A program made the position numbers and the translations under genes. Shown piece after piece: positions 53,942 to 63,575 of a stretch of DNA of 64,000 nucleotides (within the stretch, counting starts at the first letter, position 1; every line of letters begins with the position of its first letter). The DNA is taken from NCBI RefSeq assembly GCF_041435115.1, contig NZ_CP108046.1, forward strand, positions 2,790,001 to 2,854,000, read 5' to 3'. The notes beneath the pieces are model-generated. The model did no database searches. It had not been told where the DNA came from and was given only the letters and a program-made list of their open reading frames with translations. The stretch is from Streptomyces sp. NBC_00289. GTDB lineage: Bacteria; Actinomycetota; Actinomycetes; Streptomycetales; Streptomycetaceae.

Positions 53942-54172
53942 TCCGGCAGAGGTGGCGCCGGCCGCCGGGCGTCCGCAGGGGCAGCGACCGACGGTCGTGC
54001 TCCGGCAGGGACAGCGACCGACACTCCTGCTCCTGCGGGCGGGCGCACCGGACGTCGGACTTCCGCAGGCGTGCGCACCAGACGTCGGACTTCCGCAGGC
54101 GTGCGCACCGAAGGTCGCGCGTCCGCCGGCTGGCGCACCGGACGTCGGGCTTCCGCAGGTGTCGGCGCCGGG
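53942..54172. repeat. 30-bp minisatellite, about seven or eight diverged copies
   Basis: Strict 30-base periodicity, with the clearest units GCGCACCGGACGTCGGACTT and CCGCAGGCGT repeated from 54043 to ~54165, and older, more diverged copies (AGCGACCGACGGTCGTGCTC...) back to ~53950. It lies between the convergent treZ and APH-like genes. Since 30 is a multiple of three, long pseudo-frames arise on both strands. There are no unique spacers, so it is not CRISPR. Confidence 0.85.
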
Positions 54173-54194
54173 GCGGCCGTGGGTGGTCCACCCG

Positions 54195-55163
54195 CTAGCG
54201 GGTGTCGTCCGCGTCGTCGTCCCGCAGTTCCGTCACCCGCTCCAGGAGGATGGCCTCCCAGGCGCGCCGCAGTCGGGTGTGCAGGAGTGGCGGCGCCACG
54301 GTGCCGCGGGCGTCGACGTGTTCGGCGAGGCGGATGACGGTGTCGCAGCGGGCGAGCCAGAGGCCGCGCAGGCAGGGGCGGGCGCCGTAGCCGGCGAGGG
54401 TGGCGGCGCGGACGGCGGCGGGGGATCCGACGGCGATCGCGAGCCCGGCGATGTCCTCGGCGGGATCGCCGACCGCCGCGCCGGTCCAGTCGAGGACGCC
54501 GCGCACCCGGCCGTCGGCGCTGACCACGAGGTGTTCGCCGGTGAGGCCGTGGTGGACGAGGACCGCGCTGCCCGGCTGGGCGGCGAGCTGGACCGCGGCC
54601 GCGGACGTGAGCTGGTGGAGGCGGGCGGGGTCGAACTCGTCGGCACGGGCGAGGCGTACGGCGGCGCGCTCGGCGGCGCGGCGCAGGGCTTCCAGGGAGC
54701 GCGGGGCCACGTGCGGCAGACCCAGTGTCTCCGCCTGGCGCGCGGGCACCTCGCGCAGTCCCGTGAGCAGCCCCCCCAGATCGGCCTCCCCGAGGGCGGA
54801 CACGTCGTGGTTCTCGCCGGTGCCGCCGGGAAGCCTGGTGTCCAGGGTGTAGGTGAGGCCGGGCGCCCACTCGCCGTGGGCCACGCTCGTCGGCACCACG
54901 ACCGGCAGGTACGGGCGGACGAGGTCGCGCAGGCGCAGTTCGCGTCGCTGGCGGACGGCGGCCTCGCGGTCGGGGGCGAGCCGCAGGACGTGGCGGTCGC
55001 CGACCCACCAGGCGCGGTGCCCGCCGCCCTCGTTGACCGGCCGGACCGGGGGTCCGGCGGTGTCCGCGCCGTTCCCGGCGACCGGGCCGTTCCCGCCGTC
55101 CTCGATCAGGGAGCGGACCAGTCGGCGGACGGTGTCCGCGGTGGGTGTCGATGCCTGGGTCAT
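54195..55163 (-). CDS. APH-fold protein with degenerate catalytic loop
   Basis: 322 residues of the APH/choline-kinase fold: N lobe with HRAWWVGDRHVLRLAPDREA, C lobe with LVHHGLTGEHLVVSADGRVR, then GVLDWTGAAVGDPAEDIAGL. The usual HGDxxxxN becomes HHGLTGEH, so the catalytic Asp and the metal-binding Asn are absent, although the second metal-site Asp (VLDW) remains. It is therefore either a pseudokinase or a kinase with altered chemistry. Start ATG 55163. The stop is 23 bases past the 30-bp minisatellite. Compare the intact HGD...N in the APH gene at 37197. Confidence 0.8.
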   Translation of the reverse strand: MTQASTPTADTVRRLVRSLIEDGGNGPVAGNGADTAGPPVRPVNEGGGHRAWWVGDRHVLRLAPDREAAVRQRRELRLRDLVRPYLPVVVPTSVAHGEWAPGLTYTLDTRLPGGTGENHDVSALGEADLGGLLTGLREVPARQAETLGLPHVAPRSLEALRRAAERAAVRLARADEFDPARLHQLTSAAAVQLAAQPGSAVLVHHGLTGEHLVVSADGRVRGVLDWTGAAVGDPAEDIAGLAIAVGSPAAVRAATLAGYGARPCLRGLWLARCDTVIRLAEHVDARGTVAPPLLHTRLRRAWEAILLERVTELRDDDADDTR

Positions 55164-55211
55164 GGTCGCGCCATCGCCGTCGGGAGGGGTGGAGGGGCTC
55201 CTGGAACGCGG

Positions 55212-56354
55212 TCAGTCCACTATGACCATCTCGCGCGTGGTGTCGTTGAGGCGTCGGCCACCGGTTGCGGTGACGGTGACGATGTCCTCGATGCGTACCC
55301 CGAAGCGGCCGGGCAGGTAGACGCCGGGCTCCACGGAGAAGCACATCCCGGGAACGAGGGGCTGCTCCTCGCCCTCGATCATGTACGGCGGCTCGTGCGT
55401 GGTGACACCGATGCCGTGGCCGGTGCGGTGGATGAAGTACTCGCCGTACCCGGCGTCGGCGATGACCGCGCGGGCGGCCCGGTCGACCTCCTGGCAGGCG
55501 ACGCCCGGCCGTACGGCCGCGAAGCCCGCTTCCTGCGCCTCGCGCACCAGGTTGTGCACCCGGCGCTCCTCGTCGGTGGGTTCGCCGACGTGGACCGTGC
55601 GGGAGGTGTCGGAGCCGTAGCCGTCCTTGAGGCCGCCGAAGTCGAGGACGACCATGTCGCCGCGTTCGATGCGGCGGTCGCCCACCTCGTGGTGCGGGTT
55701 GGCGCCGTTCGGGCCGGAGGCGACGATGGTGAAGTCGACCTGGGAGTGTCCGAACCGGCGCAGCAGACCGGCGAGGTCGGCGGCGACGTCGGACTCCCGG
55801 CGCCCCCCGAAGGCGACGCCGCGGATCTCCTCGAACGTCGCGTCCGCGGCCGCGCCCGCGGCGGCCAGCAGGTCCAGTTCGGCCGGGTTCTTGACGGCGC
55901 GCAGCATCGGCAGCGCCTCGGTGAGGGAGGCGTAGGAGGTGGTGGGCAGGGCCTTCTGCAGTGCCAGCAGGTGCATGGCCCAGGCGTTGTCGCTGATGCC
56001 GAAGGATGCCTCTCGCCCGCCCGCGGGACCGCGCAGGAGGTCGGCGGTGGCCGCGTAGGGGTCCTTGCCGTCGGTCCAGTCGCGGAGGGTCAGGGCGGGG
56101 GCGCCGGTGGCCTTCGCGGCGTCCGGGGCCTCCAGGGCGGGGACGACGAGGACGGGGTCCCGCCCGGGTACCAAGACCAGCAGGGTGAGCCGTTCGGTGG
56201 TCGCGGTGGGGGCGTAGCCGGTGAGCCACACCAGGTCCGGCCCGGGTGCCACCAGGAGCCCGGCCAGCCCGGCCTCGGCGGCGGTCCGCGCGGCGCGCTC
56301 CATACGGGCCCGGTAGTCGTCGGCGGTGAAGGGCACGGGCGTGCTGACGGTCAT
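55212..56354 (-). CDS. M24 family Xaa-Pro aminopeptidase-like protein
   Basis: 380 residues. Creatinase-like N-terminal domain (LAGLLVAPGPDLVWLTGYAP) then the pita-bread domain with both metal ligand Asp (VVLDFGGLKDGYGSDTSRTV), His (FIHRTGHGIGV), Glu (FSVEPGVYLPG) and Glu (VRIEDIVTVT), all intact. It cleaves N-terminal residues before proline. ATG 56354 has GGGAGG upstream; the longer frame from 56462 lacks one. No signal peptide. Divergent from the phosphodiesterase gene. Confidence 0.92.
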   Translation of the reverse strand: MTVSTPVPFTADDYRARMERAARTAAEAGLAGLLVAPGPDLVWLTGYAPTATTERLTLLVLVPGRDPVLVVPALEAPDAAKATGAPALTLRDWTDGKDPYAATADLLRGPAGGREASFGISDNAWAMHLLALQKALPTTSYASLTEALPMLRAVKNPAELDLLAAAGAAADATFEEIRGVAFGGRRESDVAADLAGLLRRFGHSQVDFTIVASGPNGANPHHEVGDRRIERGDMVVLDFGGLKDGYGSDTSRTVHVGEPTDEERRVHNLVREAQEAGFAAVRPGVACQEVDRAARAVIADAGYGEYFIHRTGHGIGVTTHEPPYMIEGEEQPLVPGMCFSVEPGVYLPGRFGVRIEDIVTVTATGGRRLNDTTREMVIVD

Positions 56355-56380
56355 CCGGGCCTCCCAGAGCGGGTGAAGGG

Positions 56381-56404
56381 CTACGGGCAGCATCCTGCCC
56401 GTAG
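56381..56404. promoter_or_regulatory. 10-bp stem, 4-base loop hairpin in the divergent promoter region
   Basis: CTACGGGCAG, loop CATC, CTGCCCGTAG: a perfect stem 27 bases before the M24 start. As an RNA it would lie in the M24 leader. It may affect translation or be an operator. Confidence 0.5.
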
Positions 56405-56454
56405 GGAAGGGGCGGCGCGAGCCGGTTCGCCCCGCAACCTCTAACGGGACAGGA

Positions 56455-56510
56455 TTGCCCAACCATTATTGCTAATGCTTAGATCGAACATATCCATTAA
56501 ATGGGCACGT
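56455..56510. promoter_or_regulatory. AT-rich divergent promoter island with CATTA-N4-TAATG palindrome
   Basis: About 55 bases that are markedly AT-rich in a ~72% GC genome, containing CATTATTGCTAATG (56463-56476, perfect 5-base arms) and ending ATTAAATGGGC. It sits just upstream of the phosphodiesterase start at 56530 and between divergent genes. Strong promoter or regulator site likely; the identity of any regulator is unknown. Confidence 0.5.
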
Positions 56511-56529
56511 CAAGGGGAGGCGTACGACC

Positions 56530-57288
56530 ATGCTCGTACTCGCGCACATCAGCGATCTGCATCTGGACGGAAGCACGCGGGCCACGGAGCGCGCGGAACG
56601 CGTGCGCGACCGGCTGTGGCGGTTGCCGGGACAGGTGGACGCCCTGCTGGTCACCGGGGACATCGCGGACCACGGCGCGGAGGCGGAGTACGACGAGGCC
56701 GCCCGCATCCTGGGCCTGCGGGGCGGTGACGCGCCCCCCTTCCCCGTGCTGACCTGCCCCGGCAACCACGACAGCCGGGCGCCTTACCGCAAGGCCCTGC
56801 TGGGCCGGCCCGCCGCCGAAGGGCCGGTCAACAGCGTGCGGGTCCTGGACGGCGGCGCGGTGCTGATGTGCGACTCCAGCATCCCCGGCAGCGACGAGGG
56901 CGCCCTGGACGACGAGACGTACGACTGGATCGAGGCGACGCTCGACGGCCTGGACGAGGACGTTTCGGCGCTGCTCGCCTTCCACCACCCACCGGCCGCC
57001 CTGCACCACCCCCTCCCCGACGCCTACCCGTTGCGGAGGCCCGACCGGCTGGCCGCGCTGCTGGAGAGCCGGCCCCGGATCGCCGGGCTCGTCACCGGTC
57101 ACGCGCACACCGCCGCCGCCACGGTGTTCGCGGGCCGGCCGCTGGTCGTCGGCCCGGCTGTGACGTGGACGCTGCGGCTGCCCTGGGAGGGCGAGCAGGC
57201 CGCCGACCGGGACGCCCCGGTCGGACTGGCCTTCCACGTGCTCGACGACGCGGGGCGGCTCACCAGCCACTTCCGGGTGGTCACGTGA
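56530..57288 (+). CDS. Calcineurin-like metallophosphoesterase (cAMP phosphodiesterase-like)
   Basis: 252 residues. Full set of class III metallophosphoesterase motifs: AHISDLHLDGS (DxH), LLVTGDIADHGAEAEY (GDxxD/H), LTCPGNHDSR (GNHD), FHHPP and LVTGHAHTAAA (GHxH). Organisation resembles CpdA/Rv0805-type phosphodiesterases; the substrate is not certain. ATG 56530 has GGGGAGG upstream. The last 8 bases overlap the convergent PDZ gene. Confidence 0.92.
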   Translation: MLVLAHISDLHLDGSTRATERAERVRDRLWRLPGQVDALLVTGDIADHGAEAEYDEAARILGLRGGDAPPFPVLTCPGNHDSRAPYRKALLGRPAAEGPVNSVRVLDGGAVLMCDSSIPGSDEGALDDETYDWIEATLDGLDEDVSALLAFHHPPAALHHPLPDAYPLRRPDRLAALLESRPRIAGLVTGHAHTAAATVFAGRPLVVGPAVTWTLRLPWEGEQAADRDAPVGLAFHVLDDAGRLTSHFRVVT

Positions 57289-57868
57289 CGACGCCGGGGG
57301 TGGCGGTCAGCTGCTGGTAGCCGCCGCTCCGCCGACGGACCGTGAGCGTGACCGCGGTCCCGGGACGCGCCCCGGCCACCGCCCGGGCCAGGTCGTCGGC
57401 GGAGTCGACACGGGTCCCGCCGAAGGTCAGGAGTACGTCCCCGCGGACCAGGCCGGCCGTGAAGCCCGGGCCCGGCACATGCACGCCGACCACCATGGCC
57501 CCCGGCTTTCCGGCGTCCACCGCCTCCACACCGAGGGTCACCCGCGCGGGGGCCGCGGAGGGAGTCGGAGTCGGAGCCGGGGCGGACGGGCCGGTACGGC
57601 CCGGGGGCGACGGGCGTACCGCCGCGTGCCCGGCGGCCTGCCGCTGCAGCTCCGCGAGCCTGCTCATGCCGATCACCGTGGCACCCACCGTTCCGAGCCC
57701 GACGCCGGACAGCACGAGCACGGCCGCCACGAAGAAGCCGAAGAGCAGGGTGGTGAGCCGACGGCCGCGCCGGCGTGCGGCGTGCGGGCGCCGGGCGGGG
57801 CCGGGCCGGGTGTCCCCGCCCGGCTCCTGACCGGGCATCGGCTTGGGACGCAACGCAGTCTGTTCCAT
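57281..57868 (-). CDS. Membrane-anchored PDZ-domain protein
   Basis: 195 residues. Basic cytosolic N-terminus, one membrane helix (LLFGFFVAAVLVLSGVGLGT), a Pro/Ser/Ala linker and a C-terminal PDZ domain (GAMVVGVHVPGPGFTAGLVR, then GDVLLTFGGTRVDSADDLAR) outside the membrane. There is no protease domain, unlike HtrA. It may bind C-termini of extracytoplasmic proteins. ATG 57868 with GGAGG; convergent overlap of 8 bases with the phosphodiesterase. Confidence 0.88.
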   Translation of the reverse strand: MEQTALRPKPMPGQEPGGDTRPGPARRPHAARRRGRRLTTLLFGFFVAAVLVLSGVGLGTVGATVIGMSRLAELQRQAAGHAAVRPSPPGRTGPSAPAPTPTPSAAPARVTLGVEAVDAGKPGAMVVGVHVPGPGFTAGLVRGDVLLTFGGTRVDSADDLARAVAGARPGTAVTLTVRRRSGGYQQLTATPGVVT

Positions 57869-58235
57869 CGATCGCCTCCGCCAGAAGCTCTACCCGGCGG
57901 ACCGGCGCGCGACGAACCACGAACGAGTGAGACTGACGTGGGGTCAGGAACGGGAAGCCTTGGGCGTCGGGGGCGGCGGCTGCCGCGCGGGCGGCGGGAG
58001 CCGAGGGTTGCCGTCGGCCGCCGTGCGACGGACGCCCCGCGCACTCCTCCCGGGCGGGCGCCCACGCACTCCTCCGGTCCGACGCCCACGCACACCTCTC
58101 ACCCGCCCGCACGACTCTCGACGAGCCCTCCGCGCGCGCCACCGGGGTGGGGGAACGTCGGGAGGGCTCGCCGAGGAGACGGCGCGACGGGTGGCGGAGG
58201 CGGGCCGGGTGCCTGGCGGACCGCTCGCGGCGAGG
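57869..58235. other. Intergenic region between PDZ and geosmin synthase genes
   Basis: 367 bases with no credible gene. Three imperfect copies of a GACGCCCACGCACnCCTC-like unit occur around 58030-58105, and an inverted repeat (58122-58170) lies downstream of the geosmin gene. Confidence 0.55.
58122..58170 (-). terminator. Inverted repeat downstream of geosmin synthase
   Basis: CGAGCCCTCC (58122-58131) is complementary to GGAGGGCTCG (58161-58170) with a 29-base loop, 66 bases past the geosmin synthase stop on the minus strand. It is a plausible terminator, but the long loop lowers confidence. Confidence 0.45.
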
Positions 58236-60401
<2,166 letters not shown>

Positions 60402-60510
60402 CTACCCACGGCCCTCCGGGGACATCCGCGGGCCCGGACATGATCACACCATCGCGTGAATCGGCGGTGAAACGGCAGTGGTCGCGTGCGCGGGCGCGCT
60501 CAGCAGCCGG

Positions 60511-61677
60511 TCATCCCCGGACCTGGATCAGCGCGTGCGTCCCGCCGGTCCGCCAACGCTGTCCCTCGGCGGCGACCAGCGCGGCCTCCGTGCCCGCGTC
60601 GAGGCCGGTGATCACGTCGGACTTCAGGGTGCGCAGGGCGGCGACCGGCCCGGGGAAGGAGGCGGTGACGTCGGCGAACGGTGTGGTCGGGGGCCACAGC
60701 CGGTCGCCCACCAGACGGCGGTAGTTGAGGTCGCCCTTGACGATCGTCAGCGCGGCCGCCGCGAACTCCTCGCGCAGGTCGGCGGGCAGCTCGGCGAACG
60801 GCAGCGGCGCGGCGGCGAAGGGGTGGGCACGTACGGTGAGCCGGCCGTCGGCCATCGCGGACCAGAGCGTCCGCCCGTACGCGGCGGCCCTCCCGCCCGC
60901 TCCGGTCAGCCGGCGCAGCGCGTCGACGACGTCGGCGGTGGTGGCGTCGGAGACGTAGTACGGATACGGCTTGACGTGCAGGACGGCCCGCTCGACACGG
61001 CCCAGTTCGAGGAGACGGGCGACGAGGAGGAGGTCGGGGACGAGCTCGCGGCCGGCGTTGTCGGCGATCACACAGAGGGTGCCGGAGTTGGTGAGACGCG
61101 CCCACAGCGCCTCGCTGTCGTCGGCCACCAGTCCCCGCGCGGCCGAGGCCTCCTGCCGCGCGGAGAGACGGAAACCGAGGTCGGCGCGGTTGCCCCACAG
61201 CGAGCCGAGCAGCAGGGCCTGCAACTGTTCGTCGGCGGGCAGGTCGGCGAGGCCGTCCAGGGCGGCGAGTTCCTCGTCCGTCTCCGGGGCGTCGAGCTCG
61301 GCCTGCTTGAAGGGGTGGAAGGGGTCGATGCCCTGCCAGGGGCCGGGGCCGAAGTAGCCCACCGCGTCGAGGAGGCGGCGGTAGAAGTAGCTCTCGGACC
61401 AGAGCCAGGGGATGTCGAACCAGGACCGGCCGGTGTACTCGGGCAGTCCCCACCGCGTCCAGTGGGCGCCGTCGTGCGCGTCGGCGGGAAGGGGTTCGAT
61501 CACGCCCTTGGTACAGCTGTCGAGCAGCGCGTCGAGGGCGCGGTGCTGCTCGGGACCGTACGGGAAGGCCTCGCGGACCTGCCGGATGATCGCGGGGTGC
61601 CGCTCGGCGAGGACACCGTGCGGGAACGAGCCGGGTTCGTCGCCGAGGATCACGGGGGCGGGCGGGGTGTCGGCCAT
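60511..61677 (-). CDS. DUF89/ARMT1-type damage-control phosphatase-like protein
   Basis: 388 residues. DUF89 signatures: GSLWGNRADLGFRLSA, LCVIADNAGRELVPDLLLVA (metal-binding Asp-Asn pair) and AALTIVKGDLNYRRLVGD. Family members hydrolyse phosphoesters of damaged or excess sugar phosphates; its substrate here is unknown. ATG 61677 is preceded at seven bases by TACGGT without ribosome site (probably leaderless); GTG 61686 would leave no room for it. Sits between geosmin synthase and the CprB-like receptor. Confidence 0.85.
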   Translation of the reverse strand: MADTPPAPVILGDEPGSFPHGVLAERHPAIIRQVREAFPYGPEQHRALDALLDSCTKGVIEPLPADAHDGAHWTRWGLPEYTGRSWFDIPWLWSESYFYRRLLDAVGYFGPGPWQGIDPFHPFKQAELDAPETDEELAALDGLADLPADEQLQALLLGSLWGNRADLGFRLSARQEASAARGLVADDSEALWARLTNSGTLCVIADNAGRELVPDLLLVARLLELGRVERAVLHVKPYPYYVSDATTADVVDALRRLTGAGGRAAAYGRTLWSAMADGRLTVRAHPFAAAPLPFAELPADLREEFAAAALTIVKGDLNYRRLVGDRLWPPTTPFADVTASFPGPVAALRTLKSDVITGLDAGTEAALVAAEGQRWRTGGTHALIQVRG

Positions 61678-61699
61678 GTGCGTCACCGTATCGCGCCGC

Positions 61700-62347
61700 T
61701 CACGCCGTTCTGATCTCTCCCTCGAGCTGGGTGGCGAGTGTCAGATAGCGGGCGCGCCGGTGCACCGGGACCAGGCCCCGGATCAGGATCTGCCACATCT
61801 CGGCCAGTCGGCGCGGCTGTCGCCGCACGGGTTCGACGGACCGACTCACCACCCGGGTGCCGACGAAGAAGCAGATCAGGGAGTGAGCGACGGCCTCGAC
61901 ATCGGTGTCCGGGTGGAGGTCGGACTCCTTGACCGCGCCGATGAGCCGGCGGGAGGCGATGTCGAGCCACTCGGTGAAGGGGTGCCGCAGCGGCGGACGT
62001 ACCTCGACTCCGCCGGTGGCAAGCCGGAGACCGGCCCGTGGGATGGGGCCCTCGACGGACAGTCGCGCTATGCCGAAGGTGATGCGCATGAGGGCTTCCA
62101 GCGAGGAACAGCCCCTGGCGTCCATCTCGGTGGCCAGCCGGCGCGAGGTTTTGGCCTGGAGTTCCATGATGGCGTGGGCCAGGTCCTCCTTGGCCGCGAA
62201 GTGGAAGTACAGGGCGCCCTTGGTGACTTGGGCGTGATCGACGATGTCACTGAGACTGGTCGACTCGTAGCCGTGCCGGTCGAACAGGTCCGCGGCGGCC
62301 GTGATGATCGTCGCGCGGGTCTGCTCGGCGCGTAACTGCCTCGCCAT
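61700..62347 (-). CDS. cprB: CprB-like gamma-butyrolactone receptor (TetR family)
   Basis: 215 residues. N-terminal TetR HTH (RATIITAAADLFDRHGYEST, then VTKGALYFHFAAKEDLAHAI). The C-terminal ligand-pocket region includes Trp127 (HPFTEWLDI), the position known in CprB for ligand contact, and a C-terminus (MWQILIRGLVPVHRRARYLT) nearly as in S. coelicolor CprB as I recall it. It represses development/antibiotic genes and is released by a butyrolactone. Here it is directly downstream of an AfsA homologue. ARE-like site 62391-62419 lies 44 bases upstream of its start. Confidence 0.9.
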   Translation of the reverse strand: MARQLRAEQTRATIITAAADLFDRHGYESTSLSDIVDHAQVTKGALYFHFAAKEDLAHAIMELQAKTSRRLATEMDARGCSSLEALMRITFGIARLSVEGPIPRAGLRLATGGVEVRPPLRHPFTEWLDIASRRLIGAVKESDLHPDTDVEAVAHSLICFFVGTRVVSRSVEPVRRQPRRLAEMWQILIRGLVPVHRRARYLTLATQLEGEIRTA

Positions 62348-62390
62348 CGGCTGAACACTCCTGGGACGGAACGGGACACTCCTGGCGGTG

Positions 62391-62419
62391 AAAAGAACGG
62401 GTCATGCCGTTTGTTTCTT
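62391..62419. promoter_or_regulatory. ARE-like site upstream of the CprB-like gene
   Basis: AACGG-GTCATG-CCGTT with flanking AAAAG and TGTTTCTT. The right half reads CCGTTTGTTTC, resembling half sites of autoregulatory elements bound by ArpA/ScbR-type receptors. Located between the AfsA homologue's 3' end and the receptor start. Binding is predicted only. Confidence 0.5.
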
Positions 62420-62438
62420 ACTCCCTGTGCATGATAGC

Positions 62439-63440
62439 TCACGGTGCGCCGGTACTGACCCGGCATTCGAAGACGGTCGACTCGCCCTGTATTCCGACCA
62501 CTTGTATGTACTCGGTGCCCTCCTCCGTCGCCTGGATCCAGGTGGGGCGGTCGAGTTCGGCGTACTGACGGAAGACGGTGCGCAGCGCCACCGGCGGACG
62601 GGAGGCGAGGCCGCGCACCCGTGCCGCCTGGCGGGCCGCCTCCAGGAAGAGCATGCCGGGCACGTGGTCGAGGGGGTGGTCGAAGAAAACGGGATGGGTG
62701 GTATCGACGCGCAGCTGCCAGCGGTCGCGGCGGCGGGTCGGGGCCAGGACGACGTCCGCCGGCACGGCCCGGTCCACGGTGGCGGCCGGCAGTCCGGGCG
62801 GGACGGCCAGCGCGACGACGGAGTCCGGGGTACGGCCGCCGCGCAGCCGCCGGTAGACGTTCTCGCCGGTCCAGGAGACGTCGATGTGCCCGGTCGCGAC
62901 GGTTTCGCCGCCCAGCCGGACGTCGGCGTCGTAGCGCATCGCGGCCGGGCGGCCGCCGCGCCGCCGGACCTCCGTGACGGTGATGCCGACCACGGGCTCG
63001 GCGGGCAGCGGACCGACGGCCAGCCGCTCGGGGCGCGTACCGACGCGCAGTTCGTGCAGCACGAACCGGTGGTCGAGGGGGACGCCGTACTCGGTGTGCG
63101 CGAGGAGCGCGCCGCACTGACGGACGGTCTCCGCGACCAACAGCGGGTCGTACGACGTCCGGTCGGCGGACACGTGCAACTGGTGCGCCCGCGGCCACTG
63201 GGCGGATACGGTGAACCGGTCCGCTCCGGTGGTGGTCCAGCCGGTGAGGAGGGTCTCCGCGACCGCCGCGCGATGCACGAACTGCCGGGGCACGGTGGCC
63301 GTCAGGGTCTCGGGCGAGCCGGTGGGAACGGCCGCCGGGGACGTGGTGGACGGAGGAGTCGTGGTCATGTCCGGTGGCGGCGGCGCCTGCTGGGCACCGG
63401 TCGGCTTCGGGGTCTCGGCAAGCTGCCGAACGTGAGGCAT
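62439..63440 (-). CDS. AfsA-family gamma-butyrolactone biosynthesis protein
   Basis: 333 residues with two AfsA hotdog repeats: RQFVHRAAVAETLLTGWTTT, then QLHVSADRTSYDPLLVAETV with RQCGALLAH; and VFFDHPLDHVPGMLFLEAAR with RQAARVRG. AfsA/ScbA enzymes join a beta-ketoacyl chain to DHAP to start synthesis of A-factor-type butyrolactones. A Pro/Thr-rich ~50-residue N-terminal extension precedes the first domain. ATG 63440 has AGGGAGG four bases upstream; ATG 63368 lacks one. It lies between two receptor genes. Confidence 0.92.
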   Translation of the reverse strand: MPHVRQLAETPKPTGAQQAPPPPDMTTTPPSTTSPAAVPTGSPETLTATVPRQFVHRAAVAETLLTGWTTTGADRFTVSAQWPRAHQLHVSADRTSYDPLLVAETVRQCGALLAHTEYGVPLDHRFVLHELRVGTRPERLAVGPLPAEPVVGITVTEVRRRGGRPAAMRYDADVRLGGETVATGHIDVSWTGENVYRRLRGGRTPDSVVALAVPPGLPAATVDRAVPADVVLAPTRRRDRWQLRVDTTHPVFFDHPLDHVPGMLFLEAARQAARVRGLASRPPVALRTVFRQYAELDRPTWIQATEEGTEYIQVVGIQGESTVFECRVSTGAP

Positions 63441-63510
63441 GTTCCTCCCTCGGAACCCCCCGAAAGCGATGACGGACGGCGACGTGGCCGCACCGGTGAG
63501 CGCTAGAGTA

Positions 63511-63531
63511 CGAGGCGGACGGTTTGTTTTC
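63511..63531. promoter_or_regulatory. ARE-like site upstream of the second receptor
   Basis: GACGGTTTGTTTTC matches the conserved half of ArpA-type elements (CGGTTTGTTT). The left half, CGAGGCGG, is degenerate. It is in the divergent promoter region between the AfsA homologue and the second receptor gene, 45 bases before the latter, an expected place for autoregulation. Confidence 0.5.
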
Positions 63532-63575
63532 AATGAGACCCGTGATGGCCGATTCGGCACATGGGAAGGGCTCTT

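Noticed and set aside
53942..54172. CRISPR array
   Set aside because: Copies are contiguous with no unique spacers and no cas genes nearby.
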